Positions 23,558-34,215 of a DNA stretch of 64,000 bases are shown here, one piece after another. Location of the stretch: the NCBI RefSeq assembly GCF_002288925.2, contig NW_022098021.1, positions 1,690,824-1,754,823 of the forward strand. The letters are read 5' to 3'. The DNA comes from Delphinapterus leucas. Its lineage: Eukaryota > Chordata > Mammalia > Artiodactyla > Monodontidae. Every line of letters starts with the position of its first letter. Positions within the stretch are counted from its first letter, which is position 1. Below the pieces are notes generated by a model, which saw only the letters and a list, made by a program, of their open reading frames with translations, was not told the origin of the DNA and did not search any database. A program made the translations under genes and the position numbers.

Positions 23558-23843
23558 ATCCGTGCGGCTTCGTCCCGGGCGGCTCCCAGCTGTGCCCGCA
23601 GGAGGCCTGAGTGGTCCCCACTACGGTGATGATGCCGAGGCGCTGTTGGAAACACCGATCGCAGGCGTTCCCAGAGCGTTCGGTTCAGCGAGGCGGTGCG
23701 CTCAGCTCTCTCTAGGAGAGCTCGGCCACGCGACAGAGGTGAGGGAGCAGGTGCATCTGGGGCGCAAATCCCGAAGCCAGGCCCACAGCCCCCCCCTCCG
23801 CTGCGGGCGGGAGCGGACGCCCGGCTTGCGTCTGCTTCGTGGT
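23558..23843. promoter_or_regulatory. CpG island candidate
   Basis: I count about 30 CpG dinucleotides in roughly 285 bases (for example nine in 23641-23700 and seven in 23761-23820). GC content is around 65 percent, giving an observed/expected ratio near 1. That stands out from the flanks, where CpG is scarce, and no SINE explains it. Compact unmethylated islands usually mark promoters or enhancers. I see no TATA box and cannot assign a transcript. A 107-codon plus-strand frame (23526-23849) crosses it without known domains. Confidence 0.6.
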
Positions 23844-24527
23844 TATTAACTCCCCTTCACCTGCTGTTCAATAAGCCACTCTCTGCAGAACGTGGTTTCA
23901 AAGACAGGGTCAGCCCTTCTTCAACCTTCACTGCTGTTTTTTTGACTTTAGAAGTCTCCACCCCCTTTTAACGTTATTTAAAAAATTTTTAAAATGTTAT
24001 TAAAAAAAAAACCCCACCATGCCATGCTTCTCCCCAAGCCTTTATCCAGAGCAGAGAGCTGACGGCACAGTGAATCAGAATCTGTCTGCACTTCGATGGG
24101 GGGTGGTCCAGGTGAGGAAAGGAAATTTATGGAGGTGGCCGGCAAGGCCACAGGTCAAAGACAAGAGGAAAAATCAAGAATTTTCCTGTATTTATGACCC
24201 GTAATTAAAATTGCAATCAAATATGCAGAAACGGTAGAATGAGGAGGTAATAGGCTTTAATCATATCAAGAATGGTGAGTAAAAGTGGAAAGAAAAAACT
24301 GTATTTACTTTTGCAGCAAAAAAAGTCAGCACCCTATAGGGTTAAGGAAATGAGCACCTGCACATTTAAATACAGTTTACTAAACTGTCTTCTTGTTTGT
24401 AGTTCTTCAGAAACCTTAAGAATATCTTCAGAAATTCAATCAGCTCTTTATTTTTTTTTAAAAAAATTTTCTTTTTGTCTTTGATATTCTTAAATTTCAT
24501 TCTGATGTGATTATCCTGTGGCATCCT
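23844..24527. other. No gene recognised; AT-rich
   Basis: AT-rich unique DNA with an A run near 24002-24011. No credible exon. Confidence 0.5.
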
Positions 24528-24830
24528 CATGGAATCTGGGGTAGGGCCAGCAGTCTGTGCTGTTTGGTTTTTTTTTTGCGGTACGCGGGCCCCTCACTGC
24601 TGTGGCCTCTCCCGTTGCGGAGCAGAGGCTCCGGACGCGCAGGCTCAGCGGCCGTGGCTCACGGGCCCAGCCATCCGTGGCATGTGCGGTCCTCCCGGAC
24701 CAGGGCACGAACCCGTGTCCCCTGCATCGACAAGGGGACGCTCAACCGCTGTGCCCCCAGGGAAGCCCCAGCAGTCTGTGTTTTAAAAGTCCTCCTGGCG
24801 ATTCTGACGTGAAGCCAGTGAGAAGCAGCG
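24528..24830 (+). repeat. MER5A-like hAT MITE fragment split by a SINE
   Basis: Left part 'aatctggggtagggccagcagtctgtg' (24533-24559) and right part 'ttttaaaagtcctcctggcgattctgacgtg' (24781-24811) join into the MER5A 3' half (GGGCCCAGCAATCTGTGTTTTAACAAGCCCTCCAGGTGATTCTGATG in the family). The interruption is the SINE at 24560-24767. Confidence 0.75.
24560..24767 (-). mobile_element. CHR-type SINE, compact subtype, inserted in a MER5A copy
   Basis: The plus strand has the T tract at 24567-24577, then 'gcggtacgcgggcccctcac', and ends 'cccccagggaagcc'. An exact 13-bp target-site duplication ccagcagtctgtg lies at 24547-24559 and 24768-24780. The tRNA-like head is slightly damaged: the A-box region reads through 'ctgtgcccccag' on the plus strand. 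Confidence 0.95.
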
Positions 24831-24899
24831 CCTTAGATTAATTTTCCACGTTCAGCCACAGGATAAATTCTGGCTTGGGGGTGTACTGGGGGTGCCCTA

Positions 24900-25037
24900 G
24901 ACCAGAAGTTCTCAGGGTGTGGCTCCTGGAAACCCAGACCCACCAAATCAAAAAGTCTGGGGCTGGAACCCAGTAATCAGTTCAGACATCCTTCAGGCGG
25001 TTCTGGGCACACTGACGTTTGAGAACCTCTGTTCTAG
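24900..25037 (+). repeat. MER5A-like hAT MITE
   Basis: Begins 'agaccagaagttctcagggtgtgg', equivalent to the CAGTGGTTCTCAAAGTGTGG terminus. It continues through 'acccaccaaatcaaaaagtctggggctggaacccagtaatc' and ends 'tgacgtttgagaacctctg', the opposite terminus. Nearly end-to-end, with an internal deletion. Confidence 0.8.
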
Positions 25038-25041
25038 ACCA

Positions 25042-25205
25042 TTGGTTCTCAGAATCCTATGCGCTTAAGGACCCCTGGGGATCTTAGAATGCAGGTCGTG
25101 TTCTGCAGGTCTGGGGTGGGGCTCGAGTGTCTGCTGTTCTGATGCGTTTGCAGGTGCTGCCAATGTTACTGATCCCTGGACCACCCTCAGAGCAGCCGGG
25201 TTGTG
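25042..25205 (+). repeat. MER5A-like hAT MITE, adjacent second copy
   Basis: Starts 'ttggttctcagaatcctatgcgcttaagg' directly after the preceding copy, then 'gatcttagaatgcaggtcgtgttctgcaggtctggggtggggctcgag' and 'ttctgatgcgtttgcaggtgctgcc'. It ends near 25205. It shares family features with the copy at 24900-25037 but is clearly a separate, differently diverged insertion. Confidence 0.65.
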
Positions 25206-25329
25206 AAATGTTATGGTCCCTAGAAATACACATCTTCTATGTAAATGGAGAAAGAGGCATTCGAATTAGAATGTCACTCTCCTGTCTTGACAGTGAGCCA
25301 GACCTAAAATAAATTATCTTCTCCAGTAA

Positions 25330-25425
25330 ACCTGATGACACTGTGAGTTCCTGAATGTAAAAGCCTGAGGATATAGCTTTGGTTGTTTGATTTCCCTTTG
25401 ACATGTAGTAGGCACTTAAGAAACG
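25330..25425 (+). repeat. L2 LINE 3' end fragment
   Basis: 'gacactgtgagttcctgaatgtaaaagcctgagg' followed by 'gacatgtagtaggcacttaagaaa' corresponds to the L2 3' end (CTGTGAGCTCCTTGAGGG and CACATAGTAGGTGCTCAATAAA). Confidence 0.6.
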
Positions 25426-28400
25426 CTACAGAGAGGAGAGAACGAACGGGGACCTCCCCAAGGTTTCCCAAGGGACCGATGCGCGGGCAGCCACGAGCAC
25501 CATTCTACTGAATCCTTTTTAGCTACAAGAATGTATTGGAGCAGGAAAGAGGCCTGTGCCCGTACGGATGGCCCCAGGGGCCCCAGGAAGGAGGTGGCAG
25601 CTCTCAGCATCTGAGTCTCTCTGAGGCGCTTTCGCTGCTGTCAACAGTCGGCTCATCTTCCCCTTTGGCTTAAATTCACCCTTTTAATCAACTTCCATTG
25701 CCAGATGGCTCTGCGCACTCAGCACTAGTCATTTTTGCTAAGCCCCGTCTCTTCCTCCAGCGCCTCTTTTGACGGCAGTGGCGGCTGGGTGGGGGCAGGC
25801 TTGTTGGCAAGGAGGGCAGTGAGGACCACTCTCCCGCCTTCCGGCTGGTGGCCTCTCTGCCCCTGCCCTCCAGGCCCACACCTCGCTTCCTCTGTTTTAG
25901 ACATGTTGATCTTTTCCTCTGCAGACGTCTCCCCCACCTGCCGCGCCCTTTCACAGGCTCGTCGTTCGCAGGAGATGCCAGTCCTGCCTGCCCTTGGAAG
26001 GCTTACAACCCAGGTGTTCTTTCTGGTTGAGGAGATCTAGGCTGTTGGTCCTCGACCTTTTGTGAATCTCAGGAAAGAAAGGGTGTGGGCGAGTCTGCTA
26101 AACTGGCAGGTTTACAGATGCTCGCAGGATGCCCAGTGGTTTGCAAACATCAGCTGTGACTTTAGCCAAATCCCGGGCCCCCGATGGTCTGGGTCACTCA
26201 GGGAGCAGCTGGAACCCTCCCCCGCTCAGCTCCGGCCTCGCCGAGGTGCTGTCCAGAGGTGCTCCTGGCACCTCTGTGGGTCCTCTTGGGACGGCCCCCT
26301 GCTTTCCTGCAGCTGCAGTCTGCAACAGCTCAATAAAATGGGCTTGCAAGCTTCTGTAAGCTTTGTCCAATCAGTGTTCTTTCCTGTACGTGTAGCCCTG
26401 TAAGACCTTATAAAAAATGTAAAAGGAAGGTATCAAAGTTTCATCCTTCTGTTTTTTTAGGACAGCAAAATGTTTGATTCCACAAGAGGACCAGTAAATA
26501 ATACCCAGAGGGGGAAATTAGGGAATAGATTTTGTTCCCTCCCCCTACGAAAAAAAGCGAAGGTGGCATTGGCCTCTTTGAGAAGCTGAGCAAACCAGAA
26601 GCAGGCCTGTTAAGGTTAACCCTAAATGTTCTGCCCTGAGAGCATCCCAGTTGGGTGTTGAATCTTACGCCCTCCCCGCCGTGCAGCCTCAGTGCCACGC
26701 GGCCGGCCTCAGCTCAGGGCCCCAGCCCCTCTGAGAGCTCCTCACTTGTTGCCGTATTTTCTGTAATGCGTCTACAAAGCTTTGACATCGGTGCTCCAGT
26801 GAGGAACAGAATTCAATTTCACAAGCAGAAAAATGCGCAAAGGAATGTCCGGCAGTCAACTCAATTTGCTTTCAGATTTGCGGAATTGGTTTTGAAAATG
26901 TGATATGTGGACTTTCATTACTTTGTAAATACACGCTATCAAATTTACAGCTAGATTCAGGCATGTAATGTGGTTAAATCACGGTTACTTTGTGGATCAT
27001 GACATCCCTGCGTGGGTTCTAAATCTTTATCTTGCACTAGCCTGGATTTTTCCTTCTTTTGTCCTGAATCCTTCTGACTTTCACAAAGTGAAAAGTGCTG
27101 GTGCATCTCTTTGGCCAGGATGGGCACGTGGGTCTTTGCAGAGAGAACAGGACTGATCCTCTGGCTTAAACACCCTCTGCAGTGCGGCTGGCAAGGGCGG
27201 CCCCCTGAGGCAGCAGGAGCGGGGACAGCCGAGGACAGGCCCGGGACGACGAAGGCTCCGTGCCCATCTGCGCGGCTGCTGCCTCGAGGCTGCCTGCCTC
27301 TCGCCTGGCTCGGTTGGGAGCACAGGGCCCAGCCTGGGACCCAATGGGGCTCCGGCCGAGCTGGGGGCTTTCCGCCGTGTTGCCCACTTGGGACCCTCCT
27401 CCAGGGCCTGCTTCTGTTCTTCTGAACTGCTCTGGGCCACTAGCCCTGAATTTGAACAGAATGAAAAGGCAGGAAAACTTTACCCCCGAGAACTCTTAAA
27501 GGGACATCAGATCGGTCCCTCCCCACCTCCCCGAGGACGCCGAGAGGGGGCGGAAGTGGCTTCACCCGTCAAAGGTGGGGCTGCAGAACGGAAACGGGCC
27601 CCTCCCTGCGGGGCCACCAGCCTCTCCAGGCGCAGGTAATCACTCACGACTGGCTGCATTTCAGTTTGCTTCTTAGTGTGCCACAGTCAAGGTGAACCCC
27701 AAGACGGTGGCAAATGCCAGGTGGGAAGAAGTATTTCTCACTTGGCTGTGTGTCCACTCAAAGGACCTTTGAGGGTCCTTGCCTGGTGCCCACCTCGTCT
27801 CCCATGCCCAGACCCTTCTTGTGTGGCCCTGCGGTCAGTCCACCTCTTATTAGAATTGCACATTCAGGGGCTGGAGGTCGGTTACCCCTCTTTGCTGTCT
27901 GTCTAATGCAGCAGAACTTTGAGATCGAAGCCGTGCTGCTAATTCAGGTCTTAGAGCACTTTGGACCATATCACACAGAGGTTGTGGCTTTCGTTTCTTC
28001 TGGGGATGCTTGAATTTAAAGTGATAACCCAGTGATTTTTTTCTTTAAAGAAATGCCTTAAAGGGTAGGACATTTCTACATTTGCTTGCACTCGAGGACA
28101 ATTCTTTGATAACGTTTTAACGTTGACAGTGTTTTGGCTTCATTTGAGCTTAAGTGAGAGCGGCTAAGAAACAGATTTATAACAAACCCCTGAAATATAG
28201 CGCTGCTAATTCATGCACCAGTGATTTCCTCTCCTCCAGTACACAAACAATTTTTTGGAGAGTCATTCCCCGGAAGTTACAGTCTTGGCGTTTGGCGTTC
28301 ATCTGCCCCTTCTGACTGTCTCCTTCATCTGTGCGCATGGGGGGCCCCTCACAGGGGAGAGGACGGCGCTTCTCCAGGTGAGATGCGTGACCAGGCCTCA

Positions 28401-29790
28401 GAAGGAGGCGCACACGTTGCCTCTCTCGGGAAGCAGTTCTCGTGACTGTGAAGATGCCCGGTTGTCAAGGAGATGGAACAGGGAAGCCAGTCTCCTGAGT
28501 GCAGCCTCGGTTGGTCAGACTTTGGGTGGAAGCGGTGGGTTTTCTCAGGTCCCATTGCTGTCATCCTCTCTCCTTCCCCCTCTGAGGTCATTCTTGTGGG
28601 AGGTTTGCTCCCCAGCCCCTGCTGCTCCCGAACGTATCTCGGCTCGACTGGAAAGCCCTGCTCTGCATTCTGGAGAGTTGATCTTCCTCAAAACACAGGT
28701 TGGCGTTTCTTGCTCGGAGCCATCCAGGTACAGGGAGCTCGGCCCCTGAAGGATGCTGACTCCTGGCCGGCTCCACGCCTGTGTCTCAGCGGCCCTTGTG
28801 GCCGCACGTGTGACACTTCGCAGCGGCGGGGCTTGGATGCCACACACTGGGCTGTGTTTTCCCAGCAGCGGTGGCAGCGTGGGGACCTGTGTGGACTGAG
28901 CTCGCTCACCGGCTTCTCCGCCGGCCCTTCTGCAAAACTCTTGACAGGCTGACAGTCGGCCTGCTGCCTTGCCGGCTGCTGTTGTGTTTGACTCGCTTTC
29001 CATGGCGAAGACTTTACTGGCTCTGGGTGTCAAGTTCCTATGCAAACTCCTGCCCGGGCACGTGCGAGTCTGTGGACCCATGTCTGTGATGAGGCCTCGC
29101 CCTGTCTCCTGGTCCCTGGTCTGTCTGGTGTGGAGGGGCATCCAGGAATCCCTGGGACCCGTCGAACTGAGTTCCCCTCCGGGGCCGGGAGCGGGTGGGC
29201 TGGGCTAGAGGCAGGGATAGGACGTCTTTCTGCAGGGATGGGGGGGGCAAGGAAGGGGTGGGCTCCCTCCTTCTCACGTTACCTGTGCAGACGGCCAAGC
29301 GTGCTTCCTAAAAATGGGTGGGTCCTCGATTGCCCAGCAGGGCATCCTGGGAACACGGGCTCACAGGGAAGACGGGACGGGGGAGGCGGGAGGGGGGAGG
29401 GGGGACGTCCTTCTGGAGCCACAGGGCGCCCACGCGCTGCACGAGGTCGGCCCTGCTCCCCTGGGCTGGCTGAGTGTCGGGTTATTGGCCGACCGTGCAT
29501 GGATGCCAGCCAGGAGCTCACAGAGTCTTCTCTGCCCCGGGCCCCCAGGACTCATGTCACGTTGTCCCTGGTGGACGAGGAGGACAAATAGAGCTCCAGG
29601 AGTCCCTGTGCTGGGAAGGCGGCCTGGGCGAGTTTCAGTGTGGCTGGACTTCTCCTCTGTCCGCAGCCCCACGTCTCCCCTCCTTCCCTTCACGTTGTCC
29701 CTTCTGGCCCCTGAGGTTCTCACCGTGCACCCTGCCTCTTTCCCCTTGGGACCTCCACTTGCGTGAGCACACGTCTTCTTTTCTTTGTGC
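25426..29790. other. No gene recognised; GC-rich with CpG patches
   Basis: No recent retroelement. CpG-rich patches lie at 27180-27380 and 27520-27620, and a G-quadruplex-prone run lies at 29374-29407. Frames of 100-198 codons overlap on both strands at 28.2-29.8 kb and show no domain. An AATAAA at 26331-26336 in 'caataaaatgggcttgc' has no accompanying exon that I can identify. Confidence 0.45.
29374..29407 (+). other. G-quadruplex-prone G-run cluster
   Basis: Five G runs of 3, 5, 3, 6 and 6 or more bases within 34 bases satisfy the usual G3+N1-7 pattern on the plus strand. Confidence 0.75.
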
Positions 29791-29794
29791 CAGA

Positions 29795-30050
29795 CCAGCC
29801 CCAACTTACCTCCCAGATCTCAGCTTCCACGTCACCTCCTCCAGGGAGCCTTCCCTGATGCCCGGGCCTAGGGAAGGTGGCCCTGCCCAGTTCCCATAGC
29901 AACCTGTACCTCTCCGGAGTAGAGACCGCCTCTGGCTGCACCCTGCGGCACATCCCTGACTCCCTTCCCGCTTGTTAAACTTGGCTCAGAGAGGACTTCT
30001 GGACAGTGATTGGAGCACGATAGGCTTTTAAATGAATATTTGTTGCGTGC
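29795..30050 (+). repeat. L2 LINE 3' region
   Basis: 'ctcagcttccacgtcacctcctccagggagccttccctgatgccc' is a good match to the L2 3' coding/UTR block (CAAATGTCACCTCCTCCGTGAAGCCTTCCCTGACC). The element continues through 'gtacctctccggag' to a terminal 'taggcttttaaatgaatatttgttg' at about 30046. Confidence 0.8.
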
Positions 30051-30139
30051 CTGAACGTGGGTTTAGGCTCTATTGACCCTTCCCTAGACTCGCGTCATAC
30101 CGAAAACATCTCAAAGGAGAGGGTTCTTATAGCTAAAAG

Positions 30140-30320
30140 TTGTAATGATAATTGCTGACATTTTCTGAGCACGTACTACGTGCGGGAACCGTTCAGAGCC
30201 TTTACGTACGTTGTATATCAGCACAGCAGCCCTGCAAAGTAGCGATCCCGCTTTCTGCTTTTCATATGATGTTTTGTGGATGATGAAACTTCTCGCCTGG
30301 CCAAACAGAGAAGAGCAGAG
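30140..30320 (-). repeat. MIR-type SINE
   Basis: The plus strand reads 'acattttctgagcacgtactacgtgcggg', 'ttcagagcctttacgtacgttgtatatc', 'gcacagcagccctgcaaagtagcg', then 'tgtggatgatgaaactt'. This is the reverse-complement order of MIR. Confidence 0.75.
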
Positions 30321-30389
30321 GCATGGTAGCACCATTGTTTGGCCTGGCTTTGGCCCTGACCTAGCTTGTCAGCCCTGCTGGTGACCTAG

Positions 30390-30960
30390 TATGTCAGGCA
30401 GGACATGGCAGGTCAGGCTGCAATGGAACAATGACAACAACCAAAGAGACCTCTGCAGCTCAGTGGCTTTAAACAAAAAATCTGTTTCTTATCCACACTT
30501 CGTATGTGTCTCATGCAGGTGGGACACGGCTTATTGCAGCCACTCAGGGACCCAGGATGGCGGTACAGCCACCAGTTCAAACAGTGGTTCCAGAAGAAGA
30601 TTGAGCACTTTACACAGGAAATCAGATGTTCAGTCCCTTTTGTCCCAACTCACTGGCTCTGTTCAGCCTCTTGGTCTTAACCTAAAACAGAGGCTTGACA
30701 GGCTGGTCCTGTCTGCCTCCAGAGCGGGGAGAGAATTACCAGGATGCCTCGCATCACGTTCTCTTGGGCGCCAGTGGGAAGGATGGCTCATCCGGGGCCG
30801 CAGAGCTGCTGTTTCCCGTGGGCCTTTCTCACCTCCAGCCAGCTCAGGTACTGCTCTCAGGAGCCACTCAGCCCAGATGAAAGTCGTGGTTGTATGTGTT
30901 GAAAGGCAGAAAAATACTTCAACATCCTGTCAATTCGTTTCCTTTCCTTTAAGCCACACC
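30390..30960. repeat. Possible ancient repeat (family unsure)
   Basis: 'tgcagctcagtggctttaaacaaaaaatctgtttcttatcc' and 'ttgcagccactcagggacccaggatggcgg' resemble a known class of old mammalian interspersed repeats. If so, the 194-codon plus-strand frame at 30391-30975 is repeat-derived. I cannot name the family. Confidence 0.35.
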
Positions 30961-31256
30961 GAAGTGGACTGGTGACGGCAGATCTCTTGGTGGTGAGAAT
31001 CATCAGCCTGAAGTACAGGAGGAGAGGAGCATCCCTGCTTCTGCTGACCTGCAGCCCTGGGCTCGTCTGCCAGAGTCAGCATGTGTGGCTTCTGTGTCAC
31101 CATCTCTGTTATTTATAAAAAACCTCAGCGCTACTGTGGGGTGAGGGGTCCCGGAGCCCCCATGTTTCTGCACCGGCGAGCCCGGTGTTGTGGGGAGGAT
31201 GGGGCAGGCTGACTTACTTCTGGAGCATCCTGTCTGCTTTTGTTAGATATTCTGTT

Positions 31257-31533
31257 ATTAATTAATTAATTTAGTTTTGGCTGCATTGAGTCTTGGTTGC
31301 TGCACGCAGGCTTTCTCTAGTTGCGGCGCGCGGGGGCTGCTCTTCGTTGCGGTGCACGGGCTTCTCATTGCTTCTCTTGTTGCAGAGCATGGGCTCTATG
31401 CACGTGGGCTCAGTAGTTGTGGCTCGTGGGCTTAGTTGCTCCGTGGCACGTGGGATGTTCCTGGACCAGAGCTCGAACCCGCATCCCCTGCATTGGCAGG
31501 TGGATTCTTAACCACTGCGCCACCAGGGAAGCC
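31257..31533 (-). mobile_element. CHR-type SINE, long form
   Basis: The plus strand reads from an AT-rich tail (taattaattaattta) through 'ggctgcattgagtcttggttgctgc', 'tttctctagttgcggcgcgcg' and 'gctcagtagttgtggctcg' to 'accactgcgccaccagggaagcc' at 31533. The B-box complement 'gagctcgaaccc' is intact. I could not identify a convincing target-site duplication. Confidence 0.93.
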
Positions 31534-33477
31534 CGGATGCCGAACATTTTAATACCGATTTACTTAGTAAGTCAGCCAGGAGTTAGGGATGCAGAAGCGG
31601 TGAGCCTAACACCTGCCCTCAGGAAACCTCACTCCAGTGAAAGGTTAGAAAACAAGCAGGTGGAAGGGAATGATTTCGAGGCTAGTTATTATATTATATA
31701 ATAATTATTATTATTATTTCTAAGCAAGCAGTATAAACCTGGGGGTTGTGTACATAGTAGAGATATCGCCCTTTTCTATGAATCCTTAGCCTCCTTCTGT
31801 AAATGTACAAGAAGACCCTTATGAATTCGTTTGTAAGATCAAAATGTTCAGTGCAGCCAAGGTGCTGCTGGAGGGAACCCTCTTGGTGTCCTGACCCCCA
31901 GGGCGTCTGGGGCAGAGGAGGGGCTTCAGGACAGGTCTGAGCGAATAAACCCAGAAATCAGGTTAGGGCTAGAACCAAATATGCTGATCAATACTGACTG
32001 AATGCTCCTGCAAGGAAAAGAAAGACGAGAAAGAAAGGTGGCCTCTGTACTGTATGTATGTAGGTGGGTCTTAAATACACCTGTACAGGTAACTACACTC
32101 ATTATGTGTACGCGCGTGTGTGCGTGTGTGTATACACATAACACCTCAGCCAGTGAGATGAAACTCCACCTTGACACCAGTCACTTCACGAGGAAGGTCT
32201 GCCCGAAGGTCAGGGCACCTTTAATTACCCCAGAGTCCCCGGACAAGGGAGCGGGCACATGGGAGTCACACCAAATTGCAGGTTTGCCTTGTGTCTGGGG
32301 CCCCGTGGGCGTTGCAGGCAGGGTGCAGAGCACAAGTCCTCACAGCTCTGGGGACCACCTATGCAGCCGGCCGGCTCTAATTTTAGCGTGAACGAACAAA
32401 CAGATGACCTGTGGCTACCTAAAAATTGTCCTTAAAATTCAATTTAAGAGCAACTTAAACTTTTTGTTCAGGAGGTATGCAAAACCTACATGGATCTCGT
32501 GCCTGGAAGAAATCAGCCTGGCGTGTCTGTTACCCTGACGGGCTTCTGCCCCGGCTCAGCCGACTGCAGCACAGGCGGCCACCACCCCCCTCCCCGCTCC
32601 TTTAAGGATCACTGGGGGTGCCGTGCGTGTGGGCCGGGGGCCATGATGGGCTCGTGCTGCAGAGGGGCGGGTCGTCGTGTTTCCTGGAGCCCCTTACGAA
32701 GAGGGCGAATCAGTCCTGAGCCTCCGTCACAGGGGTACAAACACAGGGCGAGGCCAAAGCCGGTGTGAAGTCTCACCGTTTCGGACGGGACCACGCTGAT
32801 AAGGGCTCTTCTCTCTGAAGAGTGCCCTACCGTTTACAGGTCACTTTCCACTCTAAGGCTTACACAGAAGAATAACAGATGATCCTTCCTTTATCCTTGG
32901 AGGATCTGCTGAGAAGATCAGCGCTGAGCGCATATTGCATCCTCTTTGCTTAGTTTAGACGGACGAGTGCAGACTCGGGCTTAGAGGTGATACCCCTCTG
33001 CTTAGGGCGGGGCTTAATGGAAGAGACCTCCACCCCATCCCTAGACCCTTCTGCTCTGGTTTCTCAGGCAGAGGGAGAACGTCTGGGGAGACATGGGAGA
33101 AACAAGCTGCAGGGAGGCCCGAGACTCCCCTAAACTGTAGCGATGAACAAGCAGCCCACGCGTGTGTGAGCCTGGGGCTGAGACCCTCCGGCTGCCGCGA
33201 CAGATGGTGTCGTGAAACCAAGCGCGAAGGTGCGGCTCCTCCACCCTGTGACCTGGGTTCCTCTGGGGCCTCTGCCTCCACGGGGAGTAAAGAGCTTCCT
33301 CTGGGTTAGATGCCGCTCATCCTGCATCACTGTGTGGGTCGAGGGGAAACTCAGGGGGCGGCGGGTGTGAGAGCAGCCTGTGCCGTGTCCGCCTTCTGCT
33401 GTCACCATGCTCGCGGACACCTTTCCTACGCGCCCCTCCCCGCAAGAGGGCCGGAGAGACTCCAGTTTGGGAGGGGG
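31534..33477. other. No gene recognised; small AT and TG microsatellites
   Basis: Contains a TTA/ATA-rich microsatellite at 31684-31722 and an alternating purine-pyrimidine GT/CG tract at 32105-32138. No credible exon or recent retroelement. Confidence 0.5.
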
Positions 33478-33485
33478 AGAATATG

Positions 33486-33725
33486 TTTTTTTAATTTAAA
33501 TTTTATTTTATTTGTTCTTCTTATACAGCAGGTTCTTATTAGTCATCTATTTTATACAAATTAGTGTATGCATGTCAATCCCAATTTCCCAAGTCATCCT
33601 ACCACCCATCGCCCCGTCCCCCCACTTTCCCCCCTTGGTGTCCACACGTTTGTTCTCTACATATGTGTCTCTATTTCTGCCTTGCAAACCGGTTCATCTG
33701 TACCATTTCTCTAGCTTGGGTGAGA
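33486..33725 (-). mobile_element. LINE-1, severely 5'-truncated (3' UTR only)
   Basis: The plus strand shows the T-rich complement of the A tail (33486-33520), then 'cttatacagcaggttcttattagtcatctatttt' and 'caatcccaatttcccaagtcatcctacc', the antisense L1 3' UTR. Flanks 'gagaatat' at 33477-33484 and 33722-33729 look like a short target-site duplication. Confidence 0.88.
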
Positions 33726-34089
33726 ATATTAAAAAAAAACAAAACACTCAGAGGACTGATCACAGAAGCAGGCCCCTGAGGCTGTCATTCCATACGCCCT
33801 TTCACAAACGCGGCTCCCAGACCCTGGTAACGGCCCCGGCAGGGAACCGGCTCCCGTTTTCCTCAGAGGCGGGACCCACATGTGGTTCTGGAGGAGGGCC
33901 AGGCTTGGGAGCACCCCTGAACCGTGGCCGCTGGTGGCGCTCCAGGCATTTGAGCCCCTTCCACCTCTACACGTGGGGAGAGCAGCACACGCGGGTGAGC
34001 TCAGACTTTACCTGGTACAGGTCAGTGGTGCCAAGCTTCACTGTGGATTAAAACACAGAAGAACTGGTTAAATCTGGGCATTCCCAGGC

Positions 34090-34215
34090 CCTGTGTCAGT
34101 GATGCTGGGCTAGTAAGACTCACAGGAACCCAGGAATCTGCATGTTTACAAGCCCTCCAGTGATTCTGATGACGGTGGACCCAGGATTACACTTTGGGGA
34201 TTAATAGTTTATGTT
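34090..34215 (+). repeat. MER5A-like hAT MITE fragment
   Basis: 'cacaggaacccaggaatctgcatgtttacaagccctccagtgattctgatgacggtggacc' matches the MER5A 3' half, followed by a decayed terminus 'cactttggggattaatag'. Confidence 0.7.

Noticed and set aside
30391..30975. 194-codon plus-strand frame
   Set aside because: Probably within an ancient interspersed repeat; no domain.
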